The notes: generated from the letters alone by a model not told the origin. A stretch of 64,000 nt of DNA from Nematostella vectensis (GCF_932526225.1 NC_064043.1:11716085-11780084); one strand, 5' to 3'; shown: positions 12,801 to 27,800, counted from the first letter of the stretch. Numbers and translations: made by a program.

Positions 12801-15800
12801 TTTACCTAAAAAAGCTAGCTGTGTCAATACGGTTATTCAGACACATGTCAAATGTTGCACTTTGTGAGAATCCATGTGTCATGCTCGCGTTGCATCATGG
12901 TTAACATGAATGATATAATCCCACTTCTCTTGAAAAAAAAAATACAGGTGTTGTGAAACACACAAACAATTAGAAGACTAGTGTACCATACCCTGTATTT
13001 GTTAGCTGTGTTCAATTGTGTTGACACAGGCAACGGGTATTACTTCACATAAATTGCACAGTGCAACCTTTTGACGAAGTTTGTGAATACGGTTCTTTTG
13101 ACGTCTTGTTTTGAATTATGCAGTTTAGTGGTCTGACGGTTTTGACAAGAAATCGCAATTCATTTCGTCATCGATTATGACTTGTATCCAGACATTGTCA
13201 ATCATTTTATGTAAATCACGTGCATCTATTCGGTTTGCCCCGGAAACTCATTTCACTACCCAAGAAAAAGAAATGTTTTGGCTGATAAAGCATTGCAAAC
13301 TGTTTACTACCCAATTTTGAGTTTTCATTGTCGTCTTTCAAGTGTTTTAAAAATGTTTTAAGTACTCTTTTCTTTCCTAGCCTGTATTCAGACCTCCGTA
13401 ATTTCTTTCTTATAAAGGTCTGAGGAGGTCTGCTGTATACAGACTTGTCTTTTCTTGCCCTTGGCTTTCTTGCTTCTGCGTGGCTTCCATGAGTGGATAT
13501 TACAGATTACCCGTAATCAGATAATGCGTCCCTAAACAGAATGTTCTGTAACCGCATTTTTGTGATGTCGATTTTACGTGCGCAATGACTTGGCGTATTA
13601 TCCTATCACCGGTGTTTTTCCGGCCTTCAACACAAATGCTATCATGTAGACTGTGTGATTTTTAACCACATTTTCATGATTGCTTCACGTACTTGTGTGT
13701 TGTTGTGACGTTTGTGCCCGCGTGTCTTTATAGTTAAACCTAGTATACACAGCAAATTCGTTAATGCAGACTTTTGCGGATTTTTTGTACACTTGCGCGT
13801 TGTTCGCGCGTGACACTATTGGCCGCGTGTTTTCACAGTGTGCCTAAATTGTTGCTTCCTGCGAATGCAATCATATGGAAATCAGCCTTTGATGTGCACC
13901 TGTGAATTAAAACCCTTTTTGTGACTAACTTCCATGCTTATGTGTTGTTTCCATGTATCGTTTTACTTGCGTGTTTTTTTTTGCGTGACGTGATCACCTA
14001 CGTGTTTTTGCGCGTGTCTTTTTACCCGTGTTTGTTCCGCGTGACGTCATTACTCGCGTACTTTTTCCGTGTGTCGTTATTATCTACTTGTTTTTACGCG
14101 TGATGTTATTACTCGAGGGCTGTTTTCGCGTATTATCTGCGCGTTTTTCCGCGTGATTTCATTACTTGCGTGTTATTGCAGTGTGACCCGGCGTACACCG
14201 CGAACGCGTTCATTGACCTCCTGATGGACGAGCGACCTAGCCTGATGATCCTCGGGGCGGCGTGCTCTGACGTCACAGAGATTCTTGCCGAGCTCTCCGC
14301 GTACCGCAACCTAGTCCAGGTAACGCTACACTGCGCATGTACGTGCAACATTGAAGGTCCCAGCGATGTCCTGTTTTAACACTATTGCATGATATATCGT
14401 CCGTGCCCAGGGCCGTATCCTGAATTCCATTCTGGTCATTATCTACACAATATGACCGAGAATGGAGAGCTCTCCACCAACGGTCTCAGGCGCGTACAGA
14501 GCGGGGTGCGCAGGGTGCGCGCGCACCCCCCTTGGCGGCAAAAGTTGGGTCATTTCTTATATTAAGGAATTTTCAAATACTATGCTTTTTTCATATGATA
14601 TCAATGACTTGCGCAACCCCCCTCGGCCAATCCTGGGAACACGCCTGGGTCTTTCTTATAACGGCTGGGCAAGTGCATTTTCTCGCCTCGCGTTTGCTCG
14701 CCTTGCCTTACTGGTTGCAGCCCTTTATTTAACTGGGTAAGGCTACGCTGTTGGGTGATGAATGGAACTATTATATATTCGTTGAAAGGTTTAACTTCCC
14801 AAAAAATCCTTCGTTTTCTAGGCAAGCAAAAATGATTTCTGCGCCTTGGTTTTGGATATACGTTCAATATTATTTTGTTTGACGTTATAACTGGTTTAGC
14901 CCTTTCTACCGCCGTTTTTCGCTGTACTTTGATTGCTTTAATTCACTAACAGGAACTCGCATAAGAACTACTTCGTGTGACTTGACCTTTTTTGAGTACC
15001 GGAAATCGTTTATTTGTTGTGCAGATAATCTATCAAATCTTTGCAAGTGCTAATATAAGCTGTTTCCATAATGGGTTGCGGGTTTAAATCCCTTGAGTGG
15101 TTCGGTTTGGCAGAATGACTGTTCTGACTTTTCCGTGACTCCTGCGTAACAAGGTCGATTTCTATTCCTCCCATGGTCGTTTTGCGGCGTTTGTTTTGAT
15201 TTTTGCAAAGTATCTCTTCGTCAATTGATCAATGTAGCTTTTGACAAGATATACTCTTATTTATTTCTAACTATTTGGTATTGCGACACGTGAAATGGAT
15301 CCGGATGACGTACGGGATAGTGAGAGCAGAGGTTGCTTCTGATACGACTCGTAACTTGTGCGAACTCTCTGATATTACACAACGAAACCACTTCCTTCTA
15401 AATGAGTAATTCGGGGAAGGTAGTTACATTGTGCATCATTTTGAGAGGTCGTAGAAATCATGAGTCCCATGCATTATAGAGCAGGGCTATATAAAATCGA
15501 TGGATTGACCGATTTTGTTGTGATTGACATTTGATTGGCAGGTCTCATACGCCTCCCGCTCTCTCGTGTTGTCCAATCGAGACAAGTACCCAACCCTCTT
15601 CCGCACGCTGCCATCCGAGTCAGCGCGGAACCTGGCCCGAGTGAATTGGATTGAGCAGTTTGGCTGGAAGAACATCGCGCTGTTGTATGAGAAGACTAGT
15701 TCAGATCTGGTACGGAAGTTAGTTGGTAACGCAATATTTTTAAAAAGAACCTTCGATTTCACATTCGACCACCGCCTGCTTTGATCGATACATTTCCTGA

Positions 15801-18800
15801 ACCCATTAAGCATTGTACGGCTATTTAAAACCAATTTCTATATGTAAGAGATATCTCAATCAAAGTTGGCCTGTGTGAAACGACGGGTGGCCTAGCTCTG
15901 AGCAATTTGACTTCTCACTGCTATGGCACAGGCCTGGAACCTGACAATGAACAGGTTCTCTTATACACCTTGGAGCTCTGAGAAAACTTGGAAAGCTATT
16001 AACCCATCAAGGTCGCCATCCTGACCTTGACACGCCTTTACATAGTCACACTTCAAACATGAACTAAGACATCATCCAAGCACATGACTCCCTTACATGC
16101 GATGATTTTGTATTGATTATTATAAGAAGGGTCTTGTTAATTAATCAGTCCCGTACCCGCGGGTGTATCCCGCTTAGAGAGGTTCTTGTACCTCATTGGG
16201 TACCCAGGGCGTCGAGGTCAGAGTAACGAGAGACGTTATATCGCCTATTCCTCTTCTTTCCCGCCCTCTACCCCTCCCCCTTCGCCGACCTTGTTCGGCC
16301 TCGTTCTGGGTATCCGAGGATGGTTCTTGTAGTACACTAAAGACTTATAGGTTTTGTCACTATCCTAACCATATTTCGCCGATACTGATTCATACTCTTG
16401 ATAGGCTGGTCAGTCCAACAACCAGGTCATAGAGGAGCTGAAAAAGCTGAATTGCTCGGTAGTGTTGTCCCAGCAGATATCTGACAACCAACTGGACTTG
16501 GACTTGCAAACTCTCACGGTAAAACCATGTTAATAAAATAAAAATGGGTTGCATTTTTATAGCGCATTTATCTCTGCAAGCATACTCACTTGCGCTTTAC
16601 CTTCAACTGACAACCCGTCAGTAGATATACAGACTGCTCCAGACAGTTTACAATCATAAGTGTGAGTTAATGTGTATAGCACTGTCACTGAAGGTGGTAC
16701 CACGGCCCAGCGTCCCCAGCGGTTCATTTACGTCCCCCTTTACAGGTTAAAGGTGTATGTTGTAGGAGAGGCGACCTCCGGTTATAACGTTCTTATCGGA
16801 GAAAACGAGGGATTCACATAGTCCCCAATGTGGAGACCAGGTTCGTACACCTGAAAAATTCAGGTAGTCCTGACCTGGGATTGAAGCGGAGCTCGTACCA
16901 CTGAGCTATCGCTGCTACATTAGAACAAATCCCCTGGAACGTATCAAGGGATCTATCCTTCCCTCGACCGCCTCCGTGTTTCCATATACCTTGTACGAAT
17001 AACCGCCAGGCTATTCCTTTGCGCAATCTCTTCGATCCTGGGTTCTGAAACATGCGAGAGTGTTTCTTCTTGTCTCGCATCCTTATTATAAAATCCAAGT
17101 TTTACCGTATTTTGTATTTGTTTGAGCTTTTTTTCTAGACGAGGAATTTGTTTTCATTTCAGCGTAACGATGCCCGTATCATCGTGGGTACCTTCTTGTC
17201 TCGCATCCTTATTATAAAATCCAAGTTTTACCGTATTTTGTATTTGTTTGAGCTTTTTTTCTAGACGAGGAATTTGTTTTCATTTCAGCGTAACGATGCC
17301 CGTATCATCGTGGGTACCTTCTACGAGAGAAAAGCTCGTCAAATCTTCTGCCAGGTAAGAACTCAATCGGCATCAACTTGCTGTGTTTTTTTCCACGCGC
17401 GGGACACGGAGAGTCAGGGCAAAAGTCGACACAAATTTGACATTAAATACAAAGTACCTGCTCATTGTCATCTGTTTTAATAAAATGGGAACAAAATAAT
17501 CTTCTTTGCTTTGGGTATGCATACACCGTCATCAGCTAAAACTACTAGAGAATGTTGATAACCATTTTCCAATGTGTTATCCCATTCAGAGTAAGTACGC
17601 AGCTGCTTTGTCTCCTACAGTTGAAGCTCTCGTAAGCGACCACCTTGGGAACTGAAAATTGTGGTCGTTAACGGAGCTGGTCTCTTACGAGAGATTGCTC
17701 TTATAAGCGACCACTGGGCGCCAAAAACTTGAACAATAGGTGTTGGTCGCTTACGGGATCTTTAATTAAAATGGAATCTAAAAGTTATCGTGACAATATT
17801 TTTGTTTATTGCTTGATTGTAAACTAGGTATTTGACTTATCATGAGAGTGAGTTGTTTTATTTAATAGCAATTAATTCTACGCAAAGTAGCTCGTTATGC
17901 TCGTTTATATCGACGACTTAAGCTTTTCGTCATGAGAATATCTTCTGCGTCTATGACTATCGCATGGCGTCTTTTGTTAGCCGATTTCTAAAGCGTGCAA
18001 CAAATAAGTGGATAGCGATTGTAACTGGAAAAAGGATAAATCGTGGAGCTGGCAATGGACTAGAGATTCCTTGCATTTGTACATTTTCTGGAGACAAAGA
18101 AATGTCAATCCCATGGTTGATATTGGAGTTAGAAAATTGTAATTATGAAATTCTTTAATGGTTGCCCACTGGAAAGGCAGCTTTTGTGAAGCATTACAAC
18201 ATTTCCGCTTTATATGTGATTTCAGCATGCATTGGATATGATGTTTATCAGGTGATGACTGATGTTGTAAAGCCAAAAATCATTGTGGTCGCTTACGAGA
18301 GCTTAAAAATAAAGGAAAATCTCAGTTGGTGGTTTGAAATTGTGGTCGTTAACGGAGCTGGTCGCACCGATAAGTTGGTCGCTTACGAGAGCTTAGAATT
18401 ACAGAGTTTGTGTGACAATTCAATCGGTGATTCGTGATCGTGGTCGTAATCGGAGCTGGTCGCTTACGAGAGCTTAGAATTACAGAGTTTGTGTGACAAT
18501 TCAATCGGTGATTCGTGATCGTGGTCGTTATCGGAGCTGGTCGCTCAGAGAGCTTCGTCTGTATTATCTTTGTTCTACAAAGGAGTTCTTTTGTCTCTAT
18601 TCTTCTCGTTCTTTGTTTCGAGGTGCGGATATTGTTCATTTGCCCAATCAAATTGCAGCTTGTAAGAGCTGCGTACTGACCCCCCATTTCTATTCTAACT
18701 ATTAAAACAGACACTAAACTATTTCAATCTTGGTCTAAGAAGGCTAAGCTTATTTGGAAAACACAAGATAGTGGTAGTGTGTTGAACGTACCCCATGATG

Positions 18801-21800
18801 AAAGGTGTTCTCTTCTCTCGCTGTAGGCGTTCAAGTCGGGTCTGTACGGCGCGCGCTACGTGTGGCTACTCATCGGGACGTATAGCTATCGCTGGTGGGC
18901 TGTACCTGATAATGGGGTTGATTGTACCGTCCAAGAGATGCAGGCTGCTGTTGCGTACTCATTCATCTTCAACAATCAGATCTTCTTGGGCGAGGATGAG
19001 CAAGGGAATGCAAAGAGAGCCATCTCTGGGGTCGTAAGTGTGCCTTTATCACGCGGGTGTGTACATTACCCCGGGGGGGGAGGGGGGGGACAGACGGGGG
19101 TGATCGGTACATTACCCGGGGGGGGGGGGGGGGCAGACCGGGTTGATCGGTACATTACCCTGGGGGGGGGGGGGGGGGGGGACAGACGGGGTTGATCGGT
19201 ACATTACCCGGGGGGGGGGGGGGGGACAGACGGGGATGATAGGTACATTACCCGGGGGCAGACGGGGGTGACCGGTACATTACCCGCGGGGGTGCCTTGT
19301 GATAAACAACCCGACGGGGATTGAAACGATCACAGGTTTCGAGTATTGTAAACAGTTCTGCTCTGCAGTTTAGCGAAGCAGAGAAAATAAAAGTGAACCC
19401 AAGCAATTCAGTCAATGTTTGTATAAGATACCTGATAAACCAATGGTCGAATTTTATACCCTAAGAGATAGCAGAATCGGAAAATTCTTAAAACACCTAT
19501 CCTAAGGGGTAGCAGTTTTATATTAGAAATTTTATACCCTACGAGATAGGAAGATCACACCCGTCTACTTTTCTGGAGAGCCCCTCCCCCGCAGGCGCGT
19601 TCCCAGTCCGGTCGCTTAGTGTTTCAATCTATACATAGCGGACTAAAGCACCAAACTTGAAATAAAGATAGCCAAGAGGATGCTAATTAATATTGAGACC
19701 GGTGCCCACCGGTACCACTTGAGGATTTTGTGTAATAACGGAATAAAAATTAGGAAAAAGCGTCAATCACGGGCTCCCTGTGGTGAAATTTAAAAGGCGA
19801 AATATATGATTGTTTGTTTTTTGTAGGGGAAATATAACAGTATTTGTTCATATTTCAAGATAAAACTGTCGTCGGCTGCATTAAAATGATTTATTTAAGA
19901 GAAAACGTTTTCAAAGCTAGACCCAATCCCCTCACGGTAATCCAGGATGGAGGCATATATTGGCACTGTATATGCTGTAAGTACCTCATAAAATCGCGTA
20001 TTTTAGGTAAAAGAAGCTCATTCTTTATGTAACAAGGACGTACAATGTCTATAACCTGCTAAAAAATAAATTTTGTCTTGATTTTAAATTTATTTCTTCT
20101 AAATCTGCGATTAATCGCAATTATAGGGTATTTTGACGTTGGCTAAATAAAAAGAGGAAGAGATGGATTTAATAAGCGGGCTTTGTAACTGTCTGTCAAC
20201 TAGACACCAAAGACCAATAAGATGCTTTAGATATGCTTCCTTAATCAAAGTTACTAGGTTGTGATTCTTTTCTTGAGAATATTAGAGGATTTGGATGTTC
20301 TGCAAAAGAAACATCTGTAGAAACTCTTTGTCGCAAATAGCGCAAAATGGCACAGGAATTGTCACAAATTTGCGGTATTAATGCTCGAAAGCATTAAAAA
20401 AGCTGACCAGCAGAGGCACTACGAAAAACAGTGCTTATTGCTCCCTACGTGTGCATCATAGTGATGAGGTTGAACGCATCGCATGCTTTTAACAGGATAG
20501 CAACCAACCTCCAACGAATCGCCACACCAATAGAGAACTATTTTGTTATCCTAAAGATGTTTTAATGATGACCTCAGGGATGGAAAGGGCCGTGGAGCAT
20601 AAAAAAAGGAAAGGTCTTCAGGAAGCGAGAGAGGATGATAAAAAAAAGTATAGAGCTTTTGTCAGGCTTATATATTATATTAACAGAATATATAAGTGGA
20701 GGCTGTTGAAAATGGTACGTTCCTTTTTCTGATATCCGAGCTCCACAATGTACATGAGACACGCTTGATAGATTTTGGGAATGAGAAATCCTTTAACCGT
20801 TTTCTACTAAAGGACAGAGTTTTAGAGGCTTTTCCTAAGGTGCGGATCAAGTGATCGGCGGACCGTTATTGTAAAGGGGAGAAAGTTATTCTGAAACAAA
20901 CTGAAAGCCTTTCAGAGACTTTTCAGAATGATGTGCGTACGCTAGCATGTGCCCAAACAGAGGATTTTTCCTTTCTCAGGGACGTTTTCTTAGAGGTGCC
21001 GAAGAAACGACGGTGCTATAAACAAGTGTTCAAAAACTCTAGTGTTGACGATACTAGCGTCAACCTTAAGAGAGAACACGTTTAGCCCAAAACCTGACGT
21101 TACCCAGAATTATTCTATTATTCCAACGATCAGAAGGTTTTGAGCGCCATATCTGTAGACGCCGGCCACCACTGCCGATCCTGCCGATCTATATTAGTTC
21201 GATATGCTTTTTTTTACAAAATGAAAATATTAATAATGGATCGCTATTAGCTAGGGTTTTCGGCTTCATACGACCGAGTGGTTGGAAGTCAAGGGCGTCT
21301 GCCGGATCCCCCGCTTTGGCCCATAACTAGCATGGGGTAGAGCGAGGCTCGCCTCGGAAACAATTGTGATACTTTGATTTTAAAATAACATAGGGCCGTA
21401 ACGAAAAGATGAAAACACATGATCCGAGTTGTCATGGTATAATTTAACGCACAATAGGCTATGAAAAATCTCCCTCATCGGTAGCATATTTTTTCCTGCT
21501 GACGGGCCTATTAATTACAGCCGCGCTGGTTAAATTAAAGCTCTATAGCCCTTAATATAATACTTAGAGAACTCATTGAAAGAAAATTTCAGGGAAAATT
21601 CATGTGCACCACATTTGTGCTTATTTAATGAATAAAAATCAGTCATATTTGCATGTTAGCAAAAGGGATGTAAATAAAGCCGTGAAAGCCTGGGTTCCAG
21701 TATAGGTTTTCTTTCTTCTTCAAATGTAGCTTTTTATGGCTATTTATGTTTCTTGGCTCGGAATTCGATAGAATACAGCGGAAATGATAGAAATCGTTTT

Positions 21801-24800
21801 CAAATATGTGCATTTTGATCTTTTTTGTGTCTTGAAAAGGTATAGAAATCTTACCACAGGGTACCCGCAACACCAGATTTCTAAAAAAAAAAATAATTGC
21901 TCTTTATTTATGGATCCGCAAATGGTACAGGTGGGCACCGGTCTCAATATTGATAACCATCCTCTAGGCTATATTTATACCAAGTTTGGTGCTTTTGTCC
22001 GCTGTGTATAGATTGAGCTCTTTTTGTATCATATGGAAGACGCATTGTATTTGAAGAATCCTTAATAAGAAATGACCCACTTTTTGGTCGCCAAGGGGGG
22101 ATTCGCGCGCACCCTGCCAACCCCCCCCCCCCCCTCTGTGTACGCGCCTGCCCCGGGTTACACAACGTGGCTTCGGTAATCGACAACCTGCAAGCCACAT
22201 TCTTTTGCTGCCTAAGTTATGTTAACCATGACTTCCTCTGTTCCATAGACCAAGGCAGAGTACTTCAAGCAGTATCAGTCCTACCTCCAAGCCGACAATA
22301 TCACCACAGCGCCTAACATCACCGCATATGCTTATGATGCCGTGTGGGTCATCGCAGCGGCCTTGAACCAGACCATCCCCGTCATACAACGTATGGGAAA
22401 AAGCATGGAGAACTTTACCATCGATCCGCAGATTACCGAGGTTTTTTTATCGGCAATTCAGAACATTCAATTCCAAGGAATTACGGTACGTTGCTCTCAC
22501 GTTGAAGGGATAATATGGTAATATGGGTTTAGAGCGTTTGGTTCTTGGAGTTTGTGTGCGTCGTATGTCCGTTTTTTGTTCATGGTGACTGAACATTAGG
22601 GTTAGCGTTGAACACGTCTGAGAAAGGCGATATTAATTATCATGTGGTCCACGTCAATCGCAAACGATTAATATCAATAACATCAAAATCAATACGTCTT
22701 TCAATCAAACTACTTGTACTATTTCTTTGTTCTTGACCACTTGTGGTTAGACATTTGCTGCTTCCAAAACACCGATTTCAATTTTTCATTAAAACACATT
22801 CAAAGGACACTCCTATATAATGGACGCTTTTTCGGTCCCGAATGTGTCCGTCATATAGAGGTTTCCAAGGGTGTCTGATATATGAAGGGTCCCGAGGGTG
22901 TCCGTTATAAAAAGGGTCCTGAGGGTGTCTGATAAATGGAGATTCCTGGGGAAGTCTGATAAATAGAGGGTCCAGAGGATGTCTGGTATGTTGGGTCCCG
23001 GAGGTGTCCGATATATGGAGGGTCTCAAGGGTGTCTGATAGATGGAGAGTCACATGGACCTATTTTATTACCAGGGTGAGGTTGAATTTTTCAATGATGG
23101 AGACAGATATGATGGGATCGTGGAGATACTACAACATTATCCAGGTACACTCCTTAGGTCAAACTCAGGGCCTAGAAAACAGAAAGATGTCTCGACCGAG
23201 AATCGAACCCGCGTCCAGCCCTGGTGAGAGGTCCCTTCTGATGTGGACACCACTGCATCCTATTCTCCGATTTCCCATGGAGCCTGTCCAACTTGTTTAT
23301 GGGCCGCTTTATAACTGTGTTCCTGGGCCCATAACCTGATGATAATCCCCGACATTTGGGAGCGTTTTGATAAAAAGATCTAATCTATTCAGACTATAAC
23401 AGTGACTTGACTTTACAACATATAATGAAGGGGCGTGTGTGAGTACTCTTATTTAGAGTGGCAGGCCCGTAGCCAGGATTTTGAGCGGGGTGGTTGGTTT
23501 TTCCATTTCATCATACCAAATTTCCAATTCCGGTATACCCCTCTCCTCGCCTTATTACATGAGGCAATCAATAATTTAATGTTGTATTTGAAATGTTATT
23601 TAAAGGGTTCTTTCGACGTATAACGATAATAATAAAGATAATTATTAAAACAAAAATTCATTTTGAAGACATATTGATGTGCACGGTATATCCGGCTAAA
23701 CGTTAATTTTTTTTGTGTGTTTACTCTGAGCGAACCTTCCAGCCGGGTGAGGACGAACCCCCCCCCCCCCCCCCCCCTGGCTACGGGCCTGAGTGGGTAG
23801 TTTTAACGAAAGTTTTACAGCTTTTTTCTGGATACCACCAATAATTTATGAGATCCAAGTCTGTAATTATATTTTATTCGTATTATTACTTAATAGTATT
23901 ATTATATTTTATTTGTTAGATGGTACAGCTGTTACGGTGGGTTATTACTATCCTAGAGAACGGGAGGTTCGCCTCATTGGCAAAGGCAATCTATGGCCAG
24001 GTATGCTATAATACTGGGCGAAACGACAGTGCTGAATAACGTATACGCATGCGCGTACTCTGGCGAAAACAAACAAAATCTCAGTGTTGAATCGTTCGAG
24101 TGGGTACGAAAGGCTGACTTCGGTCGCTGTTTTGACTTACTGTACAGCATTAAAACCATACTGTACAAAAGATGACAGATTTGTTTGATAATGAGGGAGT
24201 CATAAAGAAAATTATAGCCTCAGGTTTGATCTAGTTTTCTTAGCATTCGCCAAAATGTGAAAGTTCGCCGGTAAAATGCCGCAATTTCAAAACAAATAGG
24301 CTGGTTGAACCGCGCGGTACTGGAACTTGTCTTGCGTTTTTCAGCACTGTCGGGCGAAACTACTTGTAACGTCTCAAACAATCACCCCAGTTCTCCATGA
24401 CTTAATTCGATCAACTCAAAATAATGTCCACCGTGCCCCTAAAAGGGTATTCCCAGTTAGTGGTCTTGTAGATCCGATTTCCATAGAATGCCAATCACCC
24501 ACTCCTTTGATATTGTTTATCCTTGAAAATACAGAGATTCATTCGCAAGTAAATTAACAAATAACAAACTACGAATGCGGTCTGACATGTTATTGACGAT
24601 GTTTGATTGAAAATATCTTGGTTATTTGCTTGAGTTGCCCGATTGAAATGGATACTTTGTGTGACTCGCCATTGAGCGGGAGCATAAAATGGCGGCGTGA
24701 TTGGCCTTCTTTAAAGGCATATTATTTTTACTAGCGGAAGAAGCTGAAACGCAGAAGCCTCTGCGTCTTTTCCGTATCCGTTCACTTCGCTCGTAAATAG

Positions 24801-27800
24801 CCAGTTTTACGGACCCTAAGCGTAAAAGTGTCTCTTACTATTGCTTTGTTGTTCATGGCAAAGTACCGTTGGCCGTAGCCAGTTTCACGGAACCTAAGCG
24901 TAAAAGGGTATCTAACTATGGTTTGTTGTTCAGAAGGCGAATTACCGTTGGCCGTAGCCAGTTTTAAGGCCCCTAAGCGTAAAAGTGTATCTGACCATGC
25001 CTTGTTTTCTCAGAAGGCAAAGTACCGTTGGACCGTACTATCAAGGTGCGCCAATTCATCAAGATTCCCCTGTGGCTCTACATCTTTGTCTGTCTCATGG
25101 GAAGCCTCGGTATAGTACTAGGGCTGGTGTTCCTTGCATTCAATATCAAGTACAGGAATAAAAGGTGGGTTCTAGTGAAAAGTGTTAAAAGGCACGAGTA
25201 TGTATTTGTTGTTAAGTTTGACTGAGATAGCCCTTAGATCTATTACGAACCTTTATTTATCGCGGCCCAAAATTAGCTAACACGGTAGAAGCCCTACTCT
25301 TTTTTACCCGTCTATTCCGCCCTGGCATTTCCTAATCTTTGCTCTTCGCTACTCCGCTTTACATTTTTATGGCAAAAATACAATGCCAGTTTGATAGATG
25401 TCGCCTGTTGGCTATAAAAACTGTAAAGAAGAGTGAAATCCACGCCCAATTTCACCAAACTCCACGCCCTGTTATCTTAGTAGCGGATGAATGTAGCGGA
25501 TCTACTGGGGGGGGGGGGAGGTAACCCCCCCTCCCTTTGGGCTGCCTTTTTTATTTTTTTTTATTGTGTCTGTTCATTCCAAAATGGTTACGAAGGTAAT
25601 ATAAAGACGAAAATTTTTGGGTCAAAATATCCCCTTAGCAAAAAGCTAGATCCGTCCCTGTATTCCGAGGAAACCTCGCGTCAGATATCGATATAAATGG
25701 CCGACCTCTTATGCTTCAGCCTGCCGAAGTCAAGCAAAAAATATCTTGATGGAGGTGGGTAGGGAGGGGGGGGGGTGGGGGGTGGGCTGGAGGCAAGAAA
25801 GGAGAGATGATAGAGTTCTGAAATCGAGATCTGCCTCGCTCTCAAGATACTCTATAGTTAAAGAGTCAAATGCACAGGTGATTTTGCGGCAATTTTTGCC
25901 ATATTTAATTATTTAATCTGTTCATTGGTACACAATTTTGTTTTTAGATGGCTATTTCAAGTTTGGTCATCATTGTCCCAGAACTGAAAACATTAACAAA
26001 TGTTTACCATGATAGGGATCTTTAAACTGTTTTATCAGATACATCAAACTGTCGAGTCCAAACCTCAACAATGTTGTCATCCTGGGCTGTATCCTAATCT
26101 ACTCCACTGTATTCCTGTATGGTCTAGATGGGCGCGTGTCAGATAAGGTCTTTACAGCGACGTGCAGGGTAAGTAAGCACTTATAGCTCTGTCAAGCCTC
26201 TATAAAAACAGAAATTAATATGGAAATAATAATAGAAATAAAGGGTTCTAAAAATACAGTTTGTAACCTGAGTATCAGGACCTCCTATGTTTCCATCGCG
26301 CCGGCGAGAAACATGACAAGGACCTGATACAAGAACTGTTCAAATCGCATGTTTTCATGCCGTATTCCGGCATGGCTCCTGATTGGTAAAAAAACAAAGG
26401 GAACTTGAATGGGACGCGCTGATTGGTTCAGCTATATATAGTACCCTAACTCGTCGAATGCTCGTTCTCAGAGTAATGGCGGACTCCATAACTGCTTTTC
26501 ACCATGCGTTAGCAAAATCAGAGAAAAGTATATATTTAAAAAATACATTTTTCCTCTCCTCATTTTCTTTGGAAAAATTAAAATTCCACTTGATACTCAG
26601 GTTAGATGTTCAAATGTCTTGCCCAGGCTAGGCCGATCATTGCGTGTGTTTATTTTTCAATGGTATCATTTTTCGAAGCGATGATCTACTAAGTCTTACC
26701 AAAGGCGCTGGATATATGGATGTCATAGAAGCTGCTTAATACTACAGACATCATTAGTAGCCGAATATTCAAGAAATTTGTCTGTGAGAGCACGAGGAAT
26801 GCTTGGGATTGTTTGCGGTACTTCCCGCGAGTTGTTAATCGAGTGAGCTTATCAAATAATGGCATTTGTGTTCAAGCAGATGATTTTCTATTTAGACGAA
26901 AAAGCCTAGTAAATTGGTGATGTGAATATCCTGTTGTAAGTTAGTGATGTGTGGATCTGCAGTCATATCGTAAATCTCCTGAGCCGTGAACTATCTTTGC
27001 GTTTCAAACACTTAGCATAAAGTTACCCTCACCGGGGTTCGTCGTTACTAAAATTATTAACCTTGCATATAACACCAATATAATTTTGTTTTTCATAAAT
27101 ACTGTTTATAATTTGATTTGATTGTGCCACCACGCGAGTCATTGGAAAATTGACAGCCGATGTATTTTGACAGTGGCCTGAAAAGGGGCGGCAGGCGTCG
27201 CGCCTAGTATTTGTGTCAGGCGTACTTTTATTTTTCATCTCCGACTTTTAAAAAATAAAATCGCCTGATACTCAGGCTATACAGTTTGTTAATCCCGTGA
27301 AATTCCTGTTATTTCTAGGCGAGATTTTGTCTGTTGTCGCTTGGTTTTACTATCGGCTTTGGTGCGATGTTTTCTAAGACTTGGAGAGTCCATCAAATAT
27401 TCACTAATGTCAAGAAAGTTAAAAAGGTAAACGACTTGATTTCACCCCTTCCTGTGTAGGCACAGGCATGGCCGGTGTCATCCCTGTGATTGACGTGTTG
27501 CTATGGTCACACTTGCTCTGCTATGTAGGTAGTGATGAGGATCTTCCCGGCATGCATAGTGGCGTAGTCTAGTTTGACGTATTGCTGTGGCGTGTAACAC
27601 GTATTCTGTTGGTTGTACGTGATGATCTTACTCGGTGTAATCCTCTTTGGTCGCCGTGTTGCTGTGGTACCTTGACGTGTTGCTATGGTAACACTTGCTC
27701 TGTTTTGTAGGTTGTACGTGATAAGGATGTGTATGGCATGCTCGCTGTCATCGTTTTTATTGACGTGTTGCTGTGGTAACGCATGTTCTGTTATATAGGT

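Larger units (their letters stand above)
9888..14181 (+). other. Intron 1 of the GABA-B receptor gene
   Basis: 4.3 kb with no coding signal. It contains a ~30-bp minisatellite (11140-11286), a probable SINE remnant near 11520-11560, a ~165-bp direct repeat pair (12125-12420) and a degenerate CGCGTG-rich repeat running up to the acceptor. Confidence 0.8.

Noticed and set aside
16814-16925. A tRNA gene on the minus strand
   Set aside because: A- and B-box sequences are present but no acceptor stem or cloverleaf can be drawn; it is a SINE head.
18349-18714. 121-codon minus-strand ORF
   Set aside because: Covers the 81-bp tandem repeat; the repeated residues are the repeat unit.
22778-23053. 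91- and 71-codon minus-strand ORFs with repeated DT.G..HISD
   Set aside because: Generated by the 27-bp minisatellite, whose length divisible by three keeps frames open.
23042-23074. In-frame extension of receptor exon 8 upstream ([11 protein letters not shown])
   Set aside because: The ATTACCAG at 23067-23074 with its pyrimidine-rich lead fits an acceptor, and GEVEF directly continues FQGIT in family alignments; the extra residues do not fit.
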